Counted from the first letter of the stretch, positions 33,819-45,615 are shown. The stretch: DNA of 64,000 nucleotides from Monocercomonoides exilis (GCA_001643675.2 LSRY02000044.1:248001-312000); one strand, 5' to 3'. Translations and numbers: made by a program. The notes: a model not told the origin generated them from the letters alone.

Positions 33819-36800
33819 ATGGTTATGTTGCTGTCAGGAATATTATATTGTGTGTGGATAATTAGTGTGGGGTGCGTGTGCAAGGGCGCCACAAGTGATG
33901 GAGCAGGATTTGTTGAGGAATCAGGGAAAGAAGGAGAATTGGATTATCCTGAAGGCACATGGTCAGAGAAGGCTCAAAACAGCAAAATTGGAGATGGGAA
34001 TTTATTTGACACACATGTTGAAGGAAAAGAAGGTGGAGTGGGAGAGACCTGGAAAGAGGAGAGAACGATGAAGAAATGCTCAAAACAAAGGAATGAAGGA
34101 GGTGGAGAGATTGGGAAAGTTCAAAAACGGGGTTTATGTGAAGAGTGGAAAATGCGGGGAAAGGAGGGTGTGTGTGGTGGGAGTGGGGTTGAGGGAAGTG
34201 TTGTTGCAGTCAATTCATCAATGAAACTGAATTCATTGGGATTGAGGGAAATGGGTGGGGAGAGTGTGCTCAGGGCATCGGATGGAAGTTCTGTTGAGGT
34301 GAGTGGCTGTGTGATTGGGGTTGAGAGAGAGACGCCCCCCTTTGATTTGTGTGGGAGCTGTGGATTGTTCACCAACATTTCCCTCAGATCGTCTTCAACT
34401 TCAACTTCAACCTCAACATCGACCGAACAGATATTCCCTCCACTTTTCTCTTCAAAAGCAGTGGAAGGAGAGATTTCAGAGAGATGCCACATTTCTGTTT
34501 GTTCTTCTCATTTCTCATCTTTTTGTGTGTCTTCAGCTCCATTCATCTCATCGCACTTTGTGTGTCTTTCCAAATTAGAATTCTTCAACATCTCCACAAA
34601 ACCATCGAAAACAACACATCTGGATGAAGGGCTGAGCCAAACCTCGTTTCTGATGAGTGGGTGCACATTTTCATCGGTGTGGGATGTTTATGATGGAGGT
34701 ATTGTCTCCTCACTGAACAGCCCATCATCTTCCTTGGCTGCCTCGAACATCTCGTTTGTCAGGTGCTATCGCACTCAGAATGTTGCAATCAATGGGAGTG
34801 AAGGGAACCCATCGAAACCAGGGAGACAGCAGATAGCAGACAATGGGGCAAATTCGTTCACTTGGTGCGAGTGGAATGGGTCAAATACAACTGGAAATCA
34901 AAATTCTGTTTCAGATGGAGTTTCGAGTGGAGGAGCTATAAACATGTATAGCAAGACATCAGGAACACTTTCAGTGAAATTTTGTTCTTTCAATGATTGC
35001 TATGCGCATTATGCTGGGGGAGGTATTTTTTGCTATTCAATCAATTCTATCAAAATAGAGAACAACTCGTTCAATGCTTGTACAGCAAAAAATTGCTACG
35101 GAGGGGGGATGTATGCCATGTCTATTTCGTCATGTATAAGGATCAGCGGCTGTGAATTCCAGAAATGCAAAGCAAGTGGTTATGGAGGAGGGCTTAATCT
35201 TTATAATTTTAATGTTTCTGGATCTTCATGTATTGGAACGGAAAGTGGGAACGGGGAGAGTGCTTGTGTGTTTGAGTGCTCATTCATTTCGTGCTCGCTT
35301 ACAAATTCTTATGGCGGAGGGATGTATTGTGCTAATGTTCCAGCTGCATTCAAAATGCGAAGCCTCCAATTTATTTCGTGCTCAGCAGTGTCATATGGCG
35401 GAGGATTTTGGTTTAATCCAAGTCGATCAACAGCTCCAAGCAACAATCATTATTTTTATTTCTTCTTCTTCCATGATTGCAGATGCTCTGATTCCACTCC
35501 ATGTGGCCATGATGTCTCTTTCCAAGAACGATACAATCTCTTTTCATCTAAAAATCCGTTCTATGAATCTTACACAACGAATAGAAATGATACGAGAGTG
35601 TTCTATAATAATGATGTTTATCACCATACAGAAAAAAAGTGGTGGTTGAAGGATGGAAAATTATTATTTGTTGGGGAGAACGGAAATGACTCGAATGAAT
35701 TGTGTGGAATGAATGAGACAAAGCCTTGTAAAACGATTGGGCATTCTGTGAACAAATGCAATGATATTGCTAGTTTCGGAATTTCAGTGCTTGTTGGAAG
35801 GCATTGGAGAGAAGTTACGATGATCAGTGTTGGGGAAAAGAAGATAACAATAACAGGGAGAGGGAAGACAGTGAGTGCGATTGGGACAAGTGCACTTTCT
35901 TCACCTTCAACAACGCTGTTCAGCATATCTTCTGGTCAACTGGAGGTTGGGCATGTGGGGATCGATCACAACGCGACAAGAAGCCCATCGCCGAGTGTGT
36001 TTGTGGTGTTACTAGGGAGCGGGACTCTTTCGCTGGAGGATGTTGTGATCGACTCTTCGACATCAGGTGGGAGTGGAATGACGAAGTGTGTGTTAGATGT
36101 TGCGCTGAATCAGCTGAAAATGATTGATGTGGAGATCAAAAATATAAAAATGAGTCAACCACTATTTGCTGAGCCATCATCAGCCGGATCGTCATCAGGA
36201 GAGAGTTTGCTTGGGAATGTGACAATTCGGAATGTGAATCGGACAACAGGGGACGGCGTGATTTTGTCAAAAAGCGTGAAGGGAGGAGAGACATTTGTGG
36301 TGTGGAACACAACAATAGAAGGGTGTGAGTGTTTGAATGGAGATGGAGGAGGGATAAAGGTTGTATTGGAGGATTCAACAAGCAAGATTCTCATAGGAGA
36401 TTCAACGTCACCTTGCGGAGGGACAACAACATTTAATCAGTGCAAGTGCAGTGGATGTGGAGGAGGGGTATTTATTTCTCTGGGAGATGCAGATGTGAAG
36501 TTTGAGTTATCAGATACTCTTGTATTTAATCAGAATGAAGCGGAATATGGAAAGAATATGTTCATTTTTGGAAAGGATTTAAACAGTTCTGTGACAAATG
36601 AATCATTCAAGTTTGATTATTCATCAATGAAGGATGATAAGACTCTGTTTGTGGGGAGTGATGATTTTCATTCAAACAAAGATTTATTCATGTTCCTCAT
36701 TCCATACAGCTCAATTGAGATATTTATCTCATCTGAAGGATTTGATGTTGCAAGATGTGGAAGTGGGGAAGAACCATGCCAAACGATGTGGAAAGGGATG

Positions 36801-39800
36801 GAAAACATGAAAAAGGAAAATGGAAAGAAAACAATTCAGATTGAAGGATCAACAATTATTCGAGATTCATATGACCTTTCCAATTATCAGATCAAAAAAA
36901 GTGTAAAGATGGGAGAAGAGAATGTGAAAGCAACTTTGAATTTTGAAAAAGAAATTGGAAGTCAACTGGAATATTTCATGGAAAATGATATTCGTCTTGA
37001 ATTGACAAATATTCAACTTCAACTGACATCTGATTTTGTCAACTCAGCCAAAACAATTATTTCCAACAAAAATGGAGAATTGGTGATAAGTGGTTGCTCA
37101 TTCCATTCAGAGGCAGAAGTGAACAATGGATTTGATTGTGTGTTTGTGGATGTGATTGGAGGCAGTGTGGATGTGAATGATTTGTCGATGGAATCGTGCA
37201 ATGCTGGAAACAGTATTTTTGCAATTAACAATGCTGGAGTTTCTTGCCAGTTGAGGAATGTTCGAGTGAAATTGTTGAATGAAAGCAGAGGATGTCTTCT
37301 TCTGATCAAAGGACCTGAATTAATAACAAAGATAAATGAAGTGGGCGAGGAAATGAATCTCAAAATTGATAATTCATCATTTTCAGGAGTGAAGAGAAGT
37401 GACAATGGAGCAAGCATTTTGGAATCAAAGAGTGAGAATAAGATTTGTTTGATTATGAATTCGAACAACATCACAGAAGACAAGGCAGAAACAAGTGAAA
37501 AAGGAGGGGCAATATTCTTCACATTGGGTGCATCTGGATCAATGAAGATGATTGACTCGATAATCAGTCAATGCAGCTGCAGTGACTCCACAGGAAGAGG
37601 AGGAGGAGTGTATTTGACAACAAAGGAAAGAGGGGATTTGAATTTCACATTTATGGGAATGAAGTTCAGTGCGAACACAGCAAGAGTGGGGAATGATATT
37701 TTCATTGAATGTTTCAACATCACATCGCAGATCAATGAAAGACAATTTCAGTTTGATCTTCGAGAGAATCATTATTCACGAATAAATGCAATCTATGGAA
37801 TTGATAGTTGTGAACACAAAGAAGATACGAATCTGATTGAGTTTGTGACTATCCATCAGAGTGACACAATTGTTGTGAGCAGTGCGGTTGGATCGAATGA
37901 CAGACAATGTGGAACAAATGCTCTTCCATGTGATTCAATTGAACGGGGTCTGATTCACTTGACATCAGAGCTGATAAGTCAAATTCTCATTGTTGAAGAG
38001 AGTGTGATTGGAGAAGAGATAAATCTGAAGGAAATGAGTCTGAGTTCGAAGAGCAGAGAGATGTGTGAAGTTGAAGTGAAATCAAACATTGGAAAAACAA
38101 GAGAGGCATTGATAACAACAACTGGAACAGTCTCATTATTGAGAGTGAATTTTGTGTTTGATTCAGATTTCATCTCTTCCCACGAATCACTGATATCACC
38201 AGAGAGAGGGATTCTTGAAATTATGAATTGTTCATTCACAGCAAAACAATTGACGGACGGAGTTAATGAAGCTTTTGCAATCATTCCATTTCACATCATT
38301 AATACGGCAGAAGGAGAATTACAACTTGATGGATGTGCAATATCAAATCTCATTCTTCAAGAATCTGCTTTATCCCTTTCATCATCACTTTCATCAGTGA
38401 TTTATTTGTTTGGGATATTCAATTCAACAATAAAAACTTCTCTGATAGATATTAATGAATGTGGACAATTAAACATGGAAAAGTTTTACACAGAAAATAT
38501 CACAGTTGAGGGAAATGAAGAATCATTGATATCTTGCCTGACAATGAAAAAGACAGTTCAGTTGACAAATTGCACAATGGGCAGAGTCAGTACAAAGACC
38601 ACAAAAGGGAAATTGATGAAAGTGGAGAATTGCACAGATGTGAAAATGGATAGTTGCATTTTTGATGGAAGTTTAAAGGAAAGAAATGAGCAATATTTGA
38701 ATAAAGAAGAAGAAGAGATGTGCAGATGGGAAGGATCTCTTGTGGATGTTGTGAAGAGTTCTGTGATGATGAAAGACACAACAATCTCGAATTCACCAGA
38801 TGGTGGAGTCACAATGAGTGGAGGAAATGTGAATATTGAGAAAGGAGAGTTTATGAACAACAATCCTTTCATTGAAAAATATCCATCATCGAGAAGAAAC
38901 ATCATCTGTTCAGATTCAGGAACATTGAATGTGATGAGTTTGAAAGGAGGAGATGGATTGAAGGATAACACATCACTTTGGATGTTGAATGAAGGGTGCA
39001 GTTTTGAAGGGATTGTTTCAGAGAGAGATTCATCATTCTTCATTCCAGTTCCGGAGAGTGTAGAAGTGAAAGAAGGGACAGATAGAATGAAGCTGACATT
39101 CAAAGGAATGCTTCTTATTCCTTGCAATCTGTCATTCTCTGTTGTGAAGAAGAAGGGAGAAGAGAAAAAAATTGAAAAACATGAGTTAGATTCAAATGGA
39201 TTCTTGTCAGAAAGAGAAGTTGAAGGGAGTGTGGGAAAAGATCTCATTAGCAGTTGTGGAGATGAAATTGAGGTGAGTGTGTTTATTTTGTTTGGGAATG
39301 CAGAATCTCCTTCATCAACAAATTCATTCATTCTGAAGAATGCCAGTGAAAGTCAGGAGAATGGAGATGAAAGAGTTGTTGAAGGAGGAAAAGAAGGGAA
39401 ATCTTATTGGTTATTGATTGTGATTGTGCTTGTTGTAATTCTGTTGATTGTTTTTGTTGTGTCAATTGTTCTGGCTGTTCGATGGAGAAAGGCAAAAGAA
39501 GAAGCGAAAAAATACAAGGAGATTGTGAATGACAACATCAAGAAGGATGCGAAGGCATTTGAGATGGTAACGATGGAGATGTCACCAGAGGCGCAGTGGA
39601 GGAGAGAAGAGATGAATAATGAAGAGAATGCAAAGAAGAGGGTGTATGAAAAGAAGATGGTGCATTCGGAGTCAGAAGAGTATTTGTTGGCTGAGAGTGG
39701 ATCGACAGAATATATTCTTGGAAAGGATTCAGGCAAGATTCCTGAATGTGCATTGGAGAAAGAAGAAGAAGAAGAGATAAGGAAGAGAACACCGTCACCA

Positions 39801-40766
39801 CCCATCTCATCCACAGACACAGAAACCACATTTGTGAGGATGGACGATCTGTGTCCGACCACCTCATCGATATCGAATCTGGTGGATGCAATGGCCTGCT
39901 CCTCTCCTCATGAGAAACTGATTGTGGACTTGAGCGATTCATTGTTCATGCTGCTGCATGGGAGGAATAAGACAAAGGAGATGACGATAGGCACTCTTCA
40001 AGAGAGGGAGCAAACAGCTTCCCAGATCCTGTTCTGGGTGGCTAATCTCTCACTCCACTCGTTTGATGAAATGGAAGTTCCACTTTCCTCTCTTTCCAAT
40101 CTGAGTCCGCACATTGTTCTCTTCTCAGAACACATGGTCATTTGCATTGTGATGCATTCTGATTTCCTTTCATCTGACGATTCTGATTCATCATCCATCT
40201 CTTCATCAACTGTTGTCACTTCAGCAAGTGATGATGATGATGACAGTGACTCACTGCCTTCATCAGCCTTTGAGGATGAGGATGATTACAAAAAGGAATG
40301 TTTGCGATGGATGGCACCAGAACTGCTGATGAAGAGGAAGATGGGAGCAACGAAGGAGTCGGTTGTGTTTTCGATTGGGATGATGCTGTGGGAGTGCTTG
40401 ACACTGGAGATTCCGTTTGGGGAGTATGAGGCAGCGATTGCAGGAGACAAGATTGTTCGTGGGGAGAGGCCGAGGATGGGGGAAGAGCAGTCGAGCCTTG
40501 AAGAGGTGGTGAAGGGGTGTCTGTCGGGTGAGGCAGGGCTGCGGCCGACATTGGGAGATTTGAAGCGGGAGTTTCTTGGGCACTTTCCGAAAGAAGCGCT
40601 GATCATGACAGTTTCGGATGCAGTTGCGATTCAGTCGTTGATATATTGCGAAGCAAATGAACAGGAAAATGAGGGAGAGGATAATAATGATAATGATGAA
40701 GTTGGTGAAGTTGATGGGGATGATGAAGATGAGGGAAGCACCAGCAGCAGTTGCAGTTTGAAATAG
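33819..40766 (+). CDS. Complete giant surface protein: signal peptide, beta-helix repeats, TM, pseudokinase tail
   Basis: A single open frame of 2315 aa. The ATG at 33819 is preferred because it starts a signal peptide (MVMLLSGILYCVWIISVGC). Residues about 150-600 carry POMP-like rungs (GGAINMYS, GGGIFCYS, GGGMYAMS, GGGLNLYN, GGGMYCAN). Three modules open with a CG...PC.(T/S)I motif at about residues 625, 974 and 1355. One span (about 1862-1888) is followed by basic RWRKAK. The tail has MLLHGRNKTKEM, an APE-like WMAPELL, SIGMMLWECLT and LRPTLGDLKREF, but no Lys-Glu pair, HRD or DFG is evident, so a catalytically dead kinase-like domain is likely. Role inferred: cell-surface adhesion or sensing. 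Asp/Ser-rich and acidic repeats flank the C-lobe. No introns are needed. Confidence 0.93.
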   Translation: MVMLLSGILYCVWIISVGCVCKGATSDGAGFVEESGKEGELDYPEGTWSEKAQNSKIGDGNLFDTHVEGKEGGVGETWKEERTMKKCSKQRNEGGGEIGKVQKRGLCEEWKMRGKEGVCGGSGVEGSVVAVNSSMKLNSLGLREMGGESVLRASDGSSVEVSGCVIGVERETPPFDLCGSCGLFTNISLRSSSTSTSTSTSTEQIFPPLFSSKAVEGEISERCHISVCSSHFSSFCVSSAPFISSHFVCLSKLEFFNISTKPSKTTHLDEGLSQTSFLMSGCTFSSVWDVYDGGIVSSLNSPSSSLAASNISFVRCYRTQNVAINGSEGNPSKPGRQQIADNGANSFTWCEWNGSNTTGNQNSVSDGVSSGGAINMYSKTSGTLSVKFCSFNDCYAHYAGGGIFCYSINSIKIENNSFNACTAKNCYGGGMYAMSISSCIRISGCEFQKCKASGYGGGLNLYNFNVSGSSCIGTESGNGESACVFECSFISCSLTNSYGGGMYCANVPAAFKMRSLQFISCSAVSYGGGFWFNPSRSTAPSNNHYFYFFFFHDCRCSDSTPCGHDVSFQERYNLFSSKNPFYESYTTNRNDTRVFYNNDVYHHTEKKWWLKDGKLLFVGENGNDSNELCGMNETKPCKTIGHSVNKCNDIASFGISVLVGRHWREVTMISVGEKKITITGRGKTVSAIGTSALSSPSTTLFSISSGQLEVGHVGIDHNATRSPSPSVFVVLLGSGTLSLEDVVIDSSTSGGSGMTKCVLDVALNQLKMIDVEIKNIKMSQPLFAEPSSAGSSSGESLLGNVTIRNVNRTTGDGVILSKSVKGGETFVVWNTTIEGCECLNGDGGGIKVVLEDSTSKILIGDSTSPCGGTTTFNQCKCSGCGGGVFISLGDADVKFELSDTLVFNQNEAEYGKNMFIFGKDLNSSVTNESFKFDYSSMKDDKTLFVGSDDFHSNKDLFMFLIPYSSIEIFISSEGFDVARCGSGEEPCQTMWKGMENMKKENGKKTIQIEGSTIIRDSYDLSNYQIKKSVKMGEENVKATLNFEKEIGSQLEYFMENDIRLELTNIQLQLTSDFVNSAKTIISNKNGELVISGCSFHSEAEVNNGFDCVFVDVIGGSVDVNDLSMESCNAGNSIFAINNAGVSCQLRNVRVKLLNESRGCLLLIKGPELITKINEVGEEMNLKIDNSSFSGVKRSDNGASILESKSENKICLIMNSNNITEDKAETSEKGGAIFFTLGASGSMKMIDSIISQCSCSDSTGRGGGVYLTTKERGDLNFTFMGMKFSANTARVGNDIFIECFNITSQINERQFQFDLRENHYSRINAIYGIDSCEHKEDTNLIEFVTIHQSDTIVVSSAVGSNDRQCGTNALPCDSIERGLIHLTSELISQILIVEESVIGEEINLKEMSLSSKSREMCEVEVKSNIGKTREALITTTGTVSLLRVNFVFDSDFISSHESLISPERGILEIMNCSFTAKQLTDGVNEAFAIIPFHIINTAEGELQLDGCAISNLILQESALSLSSSLSSVIYLFGIFNSTIKTSLIDINECGQLNMEKFYTENITVEGNEESLISCLTMKKTVQLTNCTMGRVSTKTTKGKLMKVENCTDVKMDSCIFDGSLKERNEQYLNKEEEEMCRWEGSLVDVVKSSVMMKDTTISNSPDGGVTMSGGNVNIEKGEFMNNNPFIEKYPSSRRNIICSDSGTLNVMSLKGGDGLKDNTSLWMLNEGCSFEGIVSERDSSFFIPVPESVEVKEGTDRMKLTFKGMLLIPCNLSFSVVKKKGEEKKIEKHELDSNGFLSEREVEGSVGKDLISSCGDEIEVSVFILFGNAESPSSTNSFILKNASESQENGDERVVEGGKEGKSYWLLIVIVLVVILLIVFVVSIVLAVRWRKAKEEAKKYKEIVNDNIKKDAKAFEMVTMEMSPEAQWRREEMNNEENAKKRVYEKKMVHSESEEYLLAESGSTEYILGKDSGKIPECALEKEEEEEIRKRTPSPPISSTDTETTFVRMDDLCPTTSSISNLVDAMACSSPHEKLIVDLSDSLFMLLHGRNKTKEMTIGTLQEREQTASQILFWVANLSLHSFDEMEVPLSSLSNLSPHIVLFSEHMVICIVMHSDFLSSDDSDSSSISSSTVVTSASDDDDDSDSLPSSAFEDEDDYKKECLRWMAPELLMKRKMGATKESVVFSIGMMLWECLTLEIPFGEYEAAIAGDKIVRGERPRMGEEQSSLEEVVKGCLSGEAGLRPTLGDLKREFLGHFPKEALIMTVSDAVAIQSLIYCEANEQENEGEDNNDNDEVGEVDGDDEDEGSTSSSCSLK
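40698..40715 (+). repeat. Contracted copy of the C-terminal 9-bp minisatellite
   Basis: One GAAGTTGGT unit plus GAAGTTGAT, compared with three plus one in the paralogue at 1371-1406. Confidence 0.8.
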
Positions 40767-41750
40767 TTTGGAATGGGAATGAAGGTGAGCAGAAAGAGGA
40801 AATGAAGGAAATGTGGATGGATAAATAAGGATGAGGTTGCTTTGAACAAGTGTTTTGTTTGTGGAATGGAAATATCAGGGCAGCTGCATTACCAGTGGTT
40901 GCTTTGTGGAATTGAAGAAAGTCAGGTTTTTATTTCAAATAGATGGTTTTTTTATTTTTGAGAATGTGTTTTGATTTGTGGGAAAGCCTCAAATGAATAT
41001 TTGTTTTTATTTTGTTTGTATAATTTCACTGAATTCAGTCACTCGCCAAAACAACTGTTTTTATTTGTCTTTTTTCTATTTTCAAGTTTTTGTGATTGTA
41101 TTTCCCTTTCTGATTGTTAATAGACATGAATATTTATTTTCTGTTGTTTCTCATATATTTATTGTTTTGATTGATTTTCCAACACCTTTTCGAATGTTTT
41201 GATAAATAGGTTTTTGTTGAATCACTATTCTTATTTTTCAATTGTTAATCCGATATGTATTTGCAGTCATCTTCTTGTGTAACTCAAACCATTTTTGTTG
41301 TTTTTAAATTCTTCTTTTCTTTTTTTTTTTCCCCATTCATTTTAAGAGTAGATAAAGTGTTTTTAAACACGCAACACCAACACAGCTTGAATAATGAAGT
41401 GATAAAGAATAATTTTTTAGAAATTGAGAATTTTTTTAATAATTGAAGCATAGCAAATGCTGAACAAGTATTATCGCTCAAATTATTCAGAAACGACACA
41501 TTGTTTAAGAAGGAGATAATTCTGTTTTATAAAAATTTCGTTGAAATAGATTGTTTGAAAATTTGAGAAAAAAAATTTCACTAAAAAAATGGCAAATGAA
41601 TGGGGTATAATTATTGCAATTTTGAATTACACAGAGATTTATTTCAAACTTTTTCTACAATTATATCACAAAAAGAAAACCACAATTATCAAAAAAATTT
41701 GGAAAATTTTTTTGGAATGAGAAATTTTTTTATTAATTGAGAAGAAAAGA
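40767..41750. repeat. Duplicated 3' flank (copy 2)
   Basis: Homologous to 1458-2440. Similarity fades near a GAAGAAAAGAT motif at about 41745, which marks the right breakpoint of the duplicated segment. Confidence 0.85.
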
Positions 41751-41814
41751 TAATTTGATGAAATTTGAATAAAAAATTTCTATTTTAATATCTTCAGTCT
41801 ATTCGAATCAAATA

Positions 41815-41856
41815 TGAGTTTATTTGAATAAGGTATACTTTATTCAAATAAACTCA
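41815..41856. repeat. 42-bp near-perfect palindrome
   Basis: TGAGTTTATTTGAATAAGGTA is followed directly by its near-exact reverse complement (one mismatched pair), giving arms of 21 bp with no loop. It lies about 65 bp beyond the duplication breakpoint at about 41750. Confidence 0.85.
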
Positions 41857-41859
41857 CTT

Positions 41860-42885
41860 CATTTAAGAATTCTCAACTTCATTTGAGTTTCTGTTTTGTT
41901 ATGATTTCAAAAAGAACAGAATAATGAACATTATAATTTTGATGTTCGATAAAAACTATTTTTATGTGTTTTTAACTTTTGTGAATAAGTGAAAAGATGA
42001 TTTCTTTTTTCTGAAATTCAAAAAAATGAACACATTGGTTTGGATGCAATTAATAGGAAATTCCAAATATGCAAACATTATAAATACATTAATCAAAAAC
42101 AATTTTTATCGCTTATCTGATTAAGTGAAATTGTTGAAAACAAAAAATCAAAAAAATATGGAAATTTGAAATTGCAGATATTCGATGTTTGGCTAACAAG
42201 ACAATGGATCATTATGCAAACGTAATGCATGGAGCAAGCAAGTTCTTTTTTAAGCGGATGATCACAACTTTCATGGCAATTTGTTGATGAAAGGTGAAAT
42301 ATGGATTAATAGTTCAATTGTGTCTTCTTGGCGCATTGATACAGTGTTGCTCTTCAAATATGCATGCGCGAATGAGAAAATATGCATAAGGTTTGTATTG
42401 AATGTCTGTTTTTGAAAGATGTTGAATTTATTGAAATACATCATTTGCATATTCGTGTTTTAATTAAGGCTTCAAAATGTGAAATGCAGAACAAAAAGAA
42501 CGAGTAACACAAAAATATATACTTTATTGTTTTGAAGAGAAAGAAAACCATTTGCTCCAAGACGAAGAAAAGAAAGGAAATGGTTTTTTAAAAAGGAAGA
42601 AAGACTGGTGAGAAAAAGTGGAAATACGAAAATTGAGAGTGTTAATGATTCGAAAAACTCCAAACATTTATTCTGGTTGAGGGAATGCTTAAGTTGAAAG
42701 ATATTTTTTTATCTAAGAAAAAGAATTTAAAGAGGAAAATGAGGAAAGGAAAAAACAGAAATTGGGAATGCCATATGTTTCTTTTTTTGTTTAAAAGAGG
42801 TGAAGGGTCAAGTTGAATGTTTGAAGGATTCAGTGGAAACTGCTTGCCAGAAGAATATGCAACCAAAGAAGAATAATTCAGATTC
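41860..42885. other. AT-rich stretch, nothing recognised
   Basis: No supported coding frame. One minus-strand frame (42472-42663) is Phe/Leu-rich by composition only. Confidence 0.5.
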
Positions 42886-44420
42886 ATGTGTGTTTCAACG
42901 GAAGTCTTTGAATTTATTATCGTTAACCTTCATTATTCCAAATATCAAATAATTTCATCAATAACATCTTCTTTTTCTTCTTCATTTCCTTCGAACTGCA
43001 ATGATCTTTTCCTTCCTTCTCGTCCTCACTTATCACTGGCGGGGATTCAAATCAGAAACACTCGAAAACGCATTCTTTCACCTTCTATGAAATACTGCTT
43101 CACATGCACCTTGGAAAGCAAAGGTTAATTTTCATCTTCTCATCGTTCTTCTTCTTCCTCTTTTTCTTCCCACGGATCAAGTTCCACTTTCTTCATCTGT
43201 TTCATCAATCCGATTTGGAGCAGAACGCCGATCTGATTCACTATTCTAGGGGTAGAGAATCGAAGAGAAGAAGGCGGTAGGAGATGATCAGTCATCATCT
43301 TCTTCTTCCACATCGCCTGCGATTGACCCTTCGGATGTCTCGGAGGAGGTGATTTCATACACTTCGGAAGCAGCGATGGACAACAACGAGAGATGTCTGA
43401 GAGCGATTACATCTGAAGAAGGTGAGGAATATGTAAATCAAAAGAAGTAGCTCTGAGGTTACAACGAACTAGGTGAGCGGTGTTGTGTCAGAGTGTTGTC
43501 TGTGCATAAGATGTGGCGCTTTCTGCGACACTTTCAGTATCGCTGGTGGTGCAATTTCCTTCGCTTGCAACTTCAGCTGGAATGAATTCCAGGAGCAAGC
43601 AAAGCTTTGATGCGTTGAACATAACTGCGCTCTAATCAATCAATGAACTGTTTGATCCATCGTTGATGTGGTTGGAGATTGTTCGGCTGGAATCGTGATC
43701 GCTGCAGTTGAGGAGTGTGATGGCGAGGCATGACGACGAAAAGATGGGGCAAGGAGTTGCAGCATGCGAAGTGGGAAAGATAAAGGAGAAGGCACCGGAG
43801 GATATAAGGCTGAAAGTGGAAGATGTGGTTATGCTGACAGGAGTGATTGCGCTGGATGTGCTGGAGGAGCGAGAAGATGAAGTGAGAGGAGGAGGTGATG
43901 GAAATAAGGAGAAAGGATTGTATCCGACAGCGCACAGAGAGTTTGTGGAGAGAATCAAAGAGAAGCAGGGGAAGTTGGAAAGTGCAATGGTACTGTTGGT
44001 TGGTAAGCACTTGGGCTGAGTCGGCTGAGGCTTGTGAAGGCGGAGACACATGAAGAGACAGACAAACAGTAATTAACAGAAAGTGAAGGATGCAGTTCTT
44101 CTCCATCCGATAACATCCAACAGGAGAACAGGAGAGCAGAAGAAGAATCAGCAGATGGGTCTTTGGATATAACTTTAGATGGAAGTTCAGATGGAGAAAA
44201 GAAAGATGAGGAACAAATGCAGATATAGAAGAATGATTTGGCGATGTTTGAGGAGTCAGAGATAGAGAGAAGTTCGATTGATATTGAGAAGGAAGAGGAA
44301 GAAGAGGAAGAAGAGAAAGCCAATGGATACATGAAGTTTATTTTTAAGGAATATGAGGAACAAGCAGAAAGAGGGGATAATACATGAGGTTTTGGAGAAG
44401 TGAACACGGAAGTTGGAGCT
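42886..44420. other. Unresolved gene fragments with acidic low complexity
   Basis: Plus-strand blocks read like disordered acidic protein: about 43285-43450 (SSTSP, SEEVISYTSEAAMDNNE, TSEEGEEY), 43708-44019 (EDVVMLTGVIALDVLEERED, HREFVERIKEKQGKLESAM) and about 44235-44385 (EESEIERSSIDIEKEEEEEE, FKEYEEQAERG). Stops separate them and I could not find consistent introns. No family was recognised; they may be one gene in decay. Confidence 0.3.
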
Positions 44421-44525
44421 TCAGCTTCACATTAAAAAGGTATATTATCACAAACATAGTCGAAGTGGAAGGAATAGGAAGAGAGGGTGAGGAAGAGAAT
44501 GAAGAGAATGAAGAGATGAAATTTC

Positions 44526-45615
44526 TCATGAATTTTCATTTGAAAAAAATGGAGATAAGATGATTGGAAGCCAACTGTTGCACTCAGCATTATTAGCTAT
44601 ATTGCTGTTCCGCCGTCTTCGTGTTGGAGTTGTTGAACCACATTGCTGGAATGGAGATTGGGTTATGACATTGCCACTGAAGAAAACATCGTTTCCTCTT
44701 CCATTAGTTGCGGTGATGCCATCGAAGAAACAGTAAGTGATGAATTTTTCTCCACGTATCCAAGAATAAAGAGGATAAAAACAAATTGCAGTACCTCCGT
44801 ATGTTGAAGAGGCAGTCAATTTGTTGTTTATAAACTGACACTCAACGATTGAAAATAGTTTTGGCTTAGCTCCTGGAGGGTGGTGAAATGTAAGAGAACA
44901 AGCAGAATTTCCACCAGAATTTGAAATGCACTTGCATTTAGAAAACAGGAATTGAAAATTTGTATAATCATTTCCGAGACCAAAATACCAACCAGTTCCA
45001 CACCAGTTTGTGATTGAACAGCTTTCAACTCTATTTTCAGAGAATGTCCAAACAGAATTTGATTGTGGCCAGCCAACGAAAGCAGCTCCTCCATGAGCCG
45101 CAGTACAACTTGTGAAATTGGATTTTGCGAAATTGACATTTTGCAAATATCTGCAAAATAATGCTCCACCATGATCACCAGTTGAACAATTGTTGAATGA
45201 ACAAGAAGTGATTGTGAGATTTGCATTTGTGCATTCAACATAAAGTGCACCCCCATGGCCAGTTCCACCATTTGAATTCTCCCATATGCACCACTCGAAG
45301 CGATGACTGTTTTGATCGAATGAAGTCAGTCTTCCAAGTTTCACTCTTTGAGATTCATTTCCTTCATATACAACAGGAGCATTTGGTGAAGAGCGTGTTT
45401 GGTGGAGAAAGGAAGTTTTGAAGGCAGAAAGAGAAGTGAATGGGCAGTTGATGGAAGGGAGAATGGCGCCATCGATGGGGTTGTGGGTATGGAGGAAGAT
45501 GGATGAGTGGATGGAGATAGATGACTGAAGGGAGAAGGAGGGGATTGAATTGGTGTTGGTTGAAGTGAACCTGAAATTTGATTTTACAAAAACAAAAGTA
45601 CTTTTTTAACTGTAA
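44526..45615 (-). pseudogene. N-terminal-type beta-helix fragment of a surface-protein relative
   Basis: An open minus-strand frame of about 360 codons (no start codon in its first 90 residues) has the Ser/Thr-rich lead and then Gly-rich rungs seen in residues 180-600 of the complete gene: a block like SFTWCEW (HRFEWCIWEN), GHGGALYVE, SCSFNNCSTGDHGGALF and CTAAHGGAAFVG. It stops at TGA 44526 after FSGNVITQSPFQQCG and lacks the later modules, membrane span and kinase-like tail. An ATTTCAG acceptor-like site lies at its 5' edge. A truncated, diverged paralogue is the simplest reading; a short secreted form is an alternative. Confidence 0.72.

Noticed and set aside
38558-39331. 257-codon minus-strand ORF opposite the complete surface gene, with a similar one opposite 6286-7152
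   Set aside because: Antisense shadows of the conserved plus-sense coding sequence; they recur only because the coding strand is conserved.
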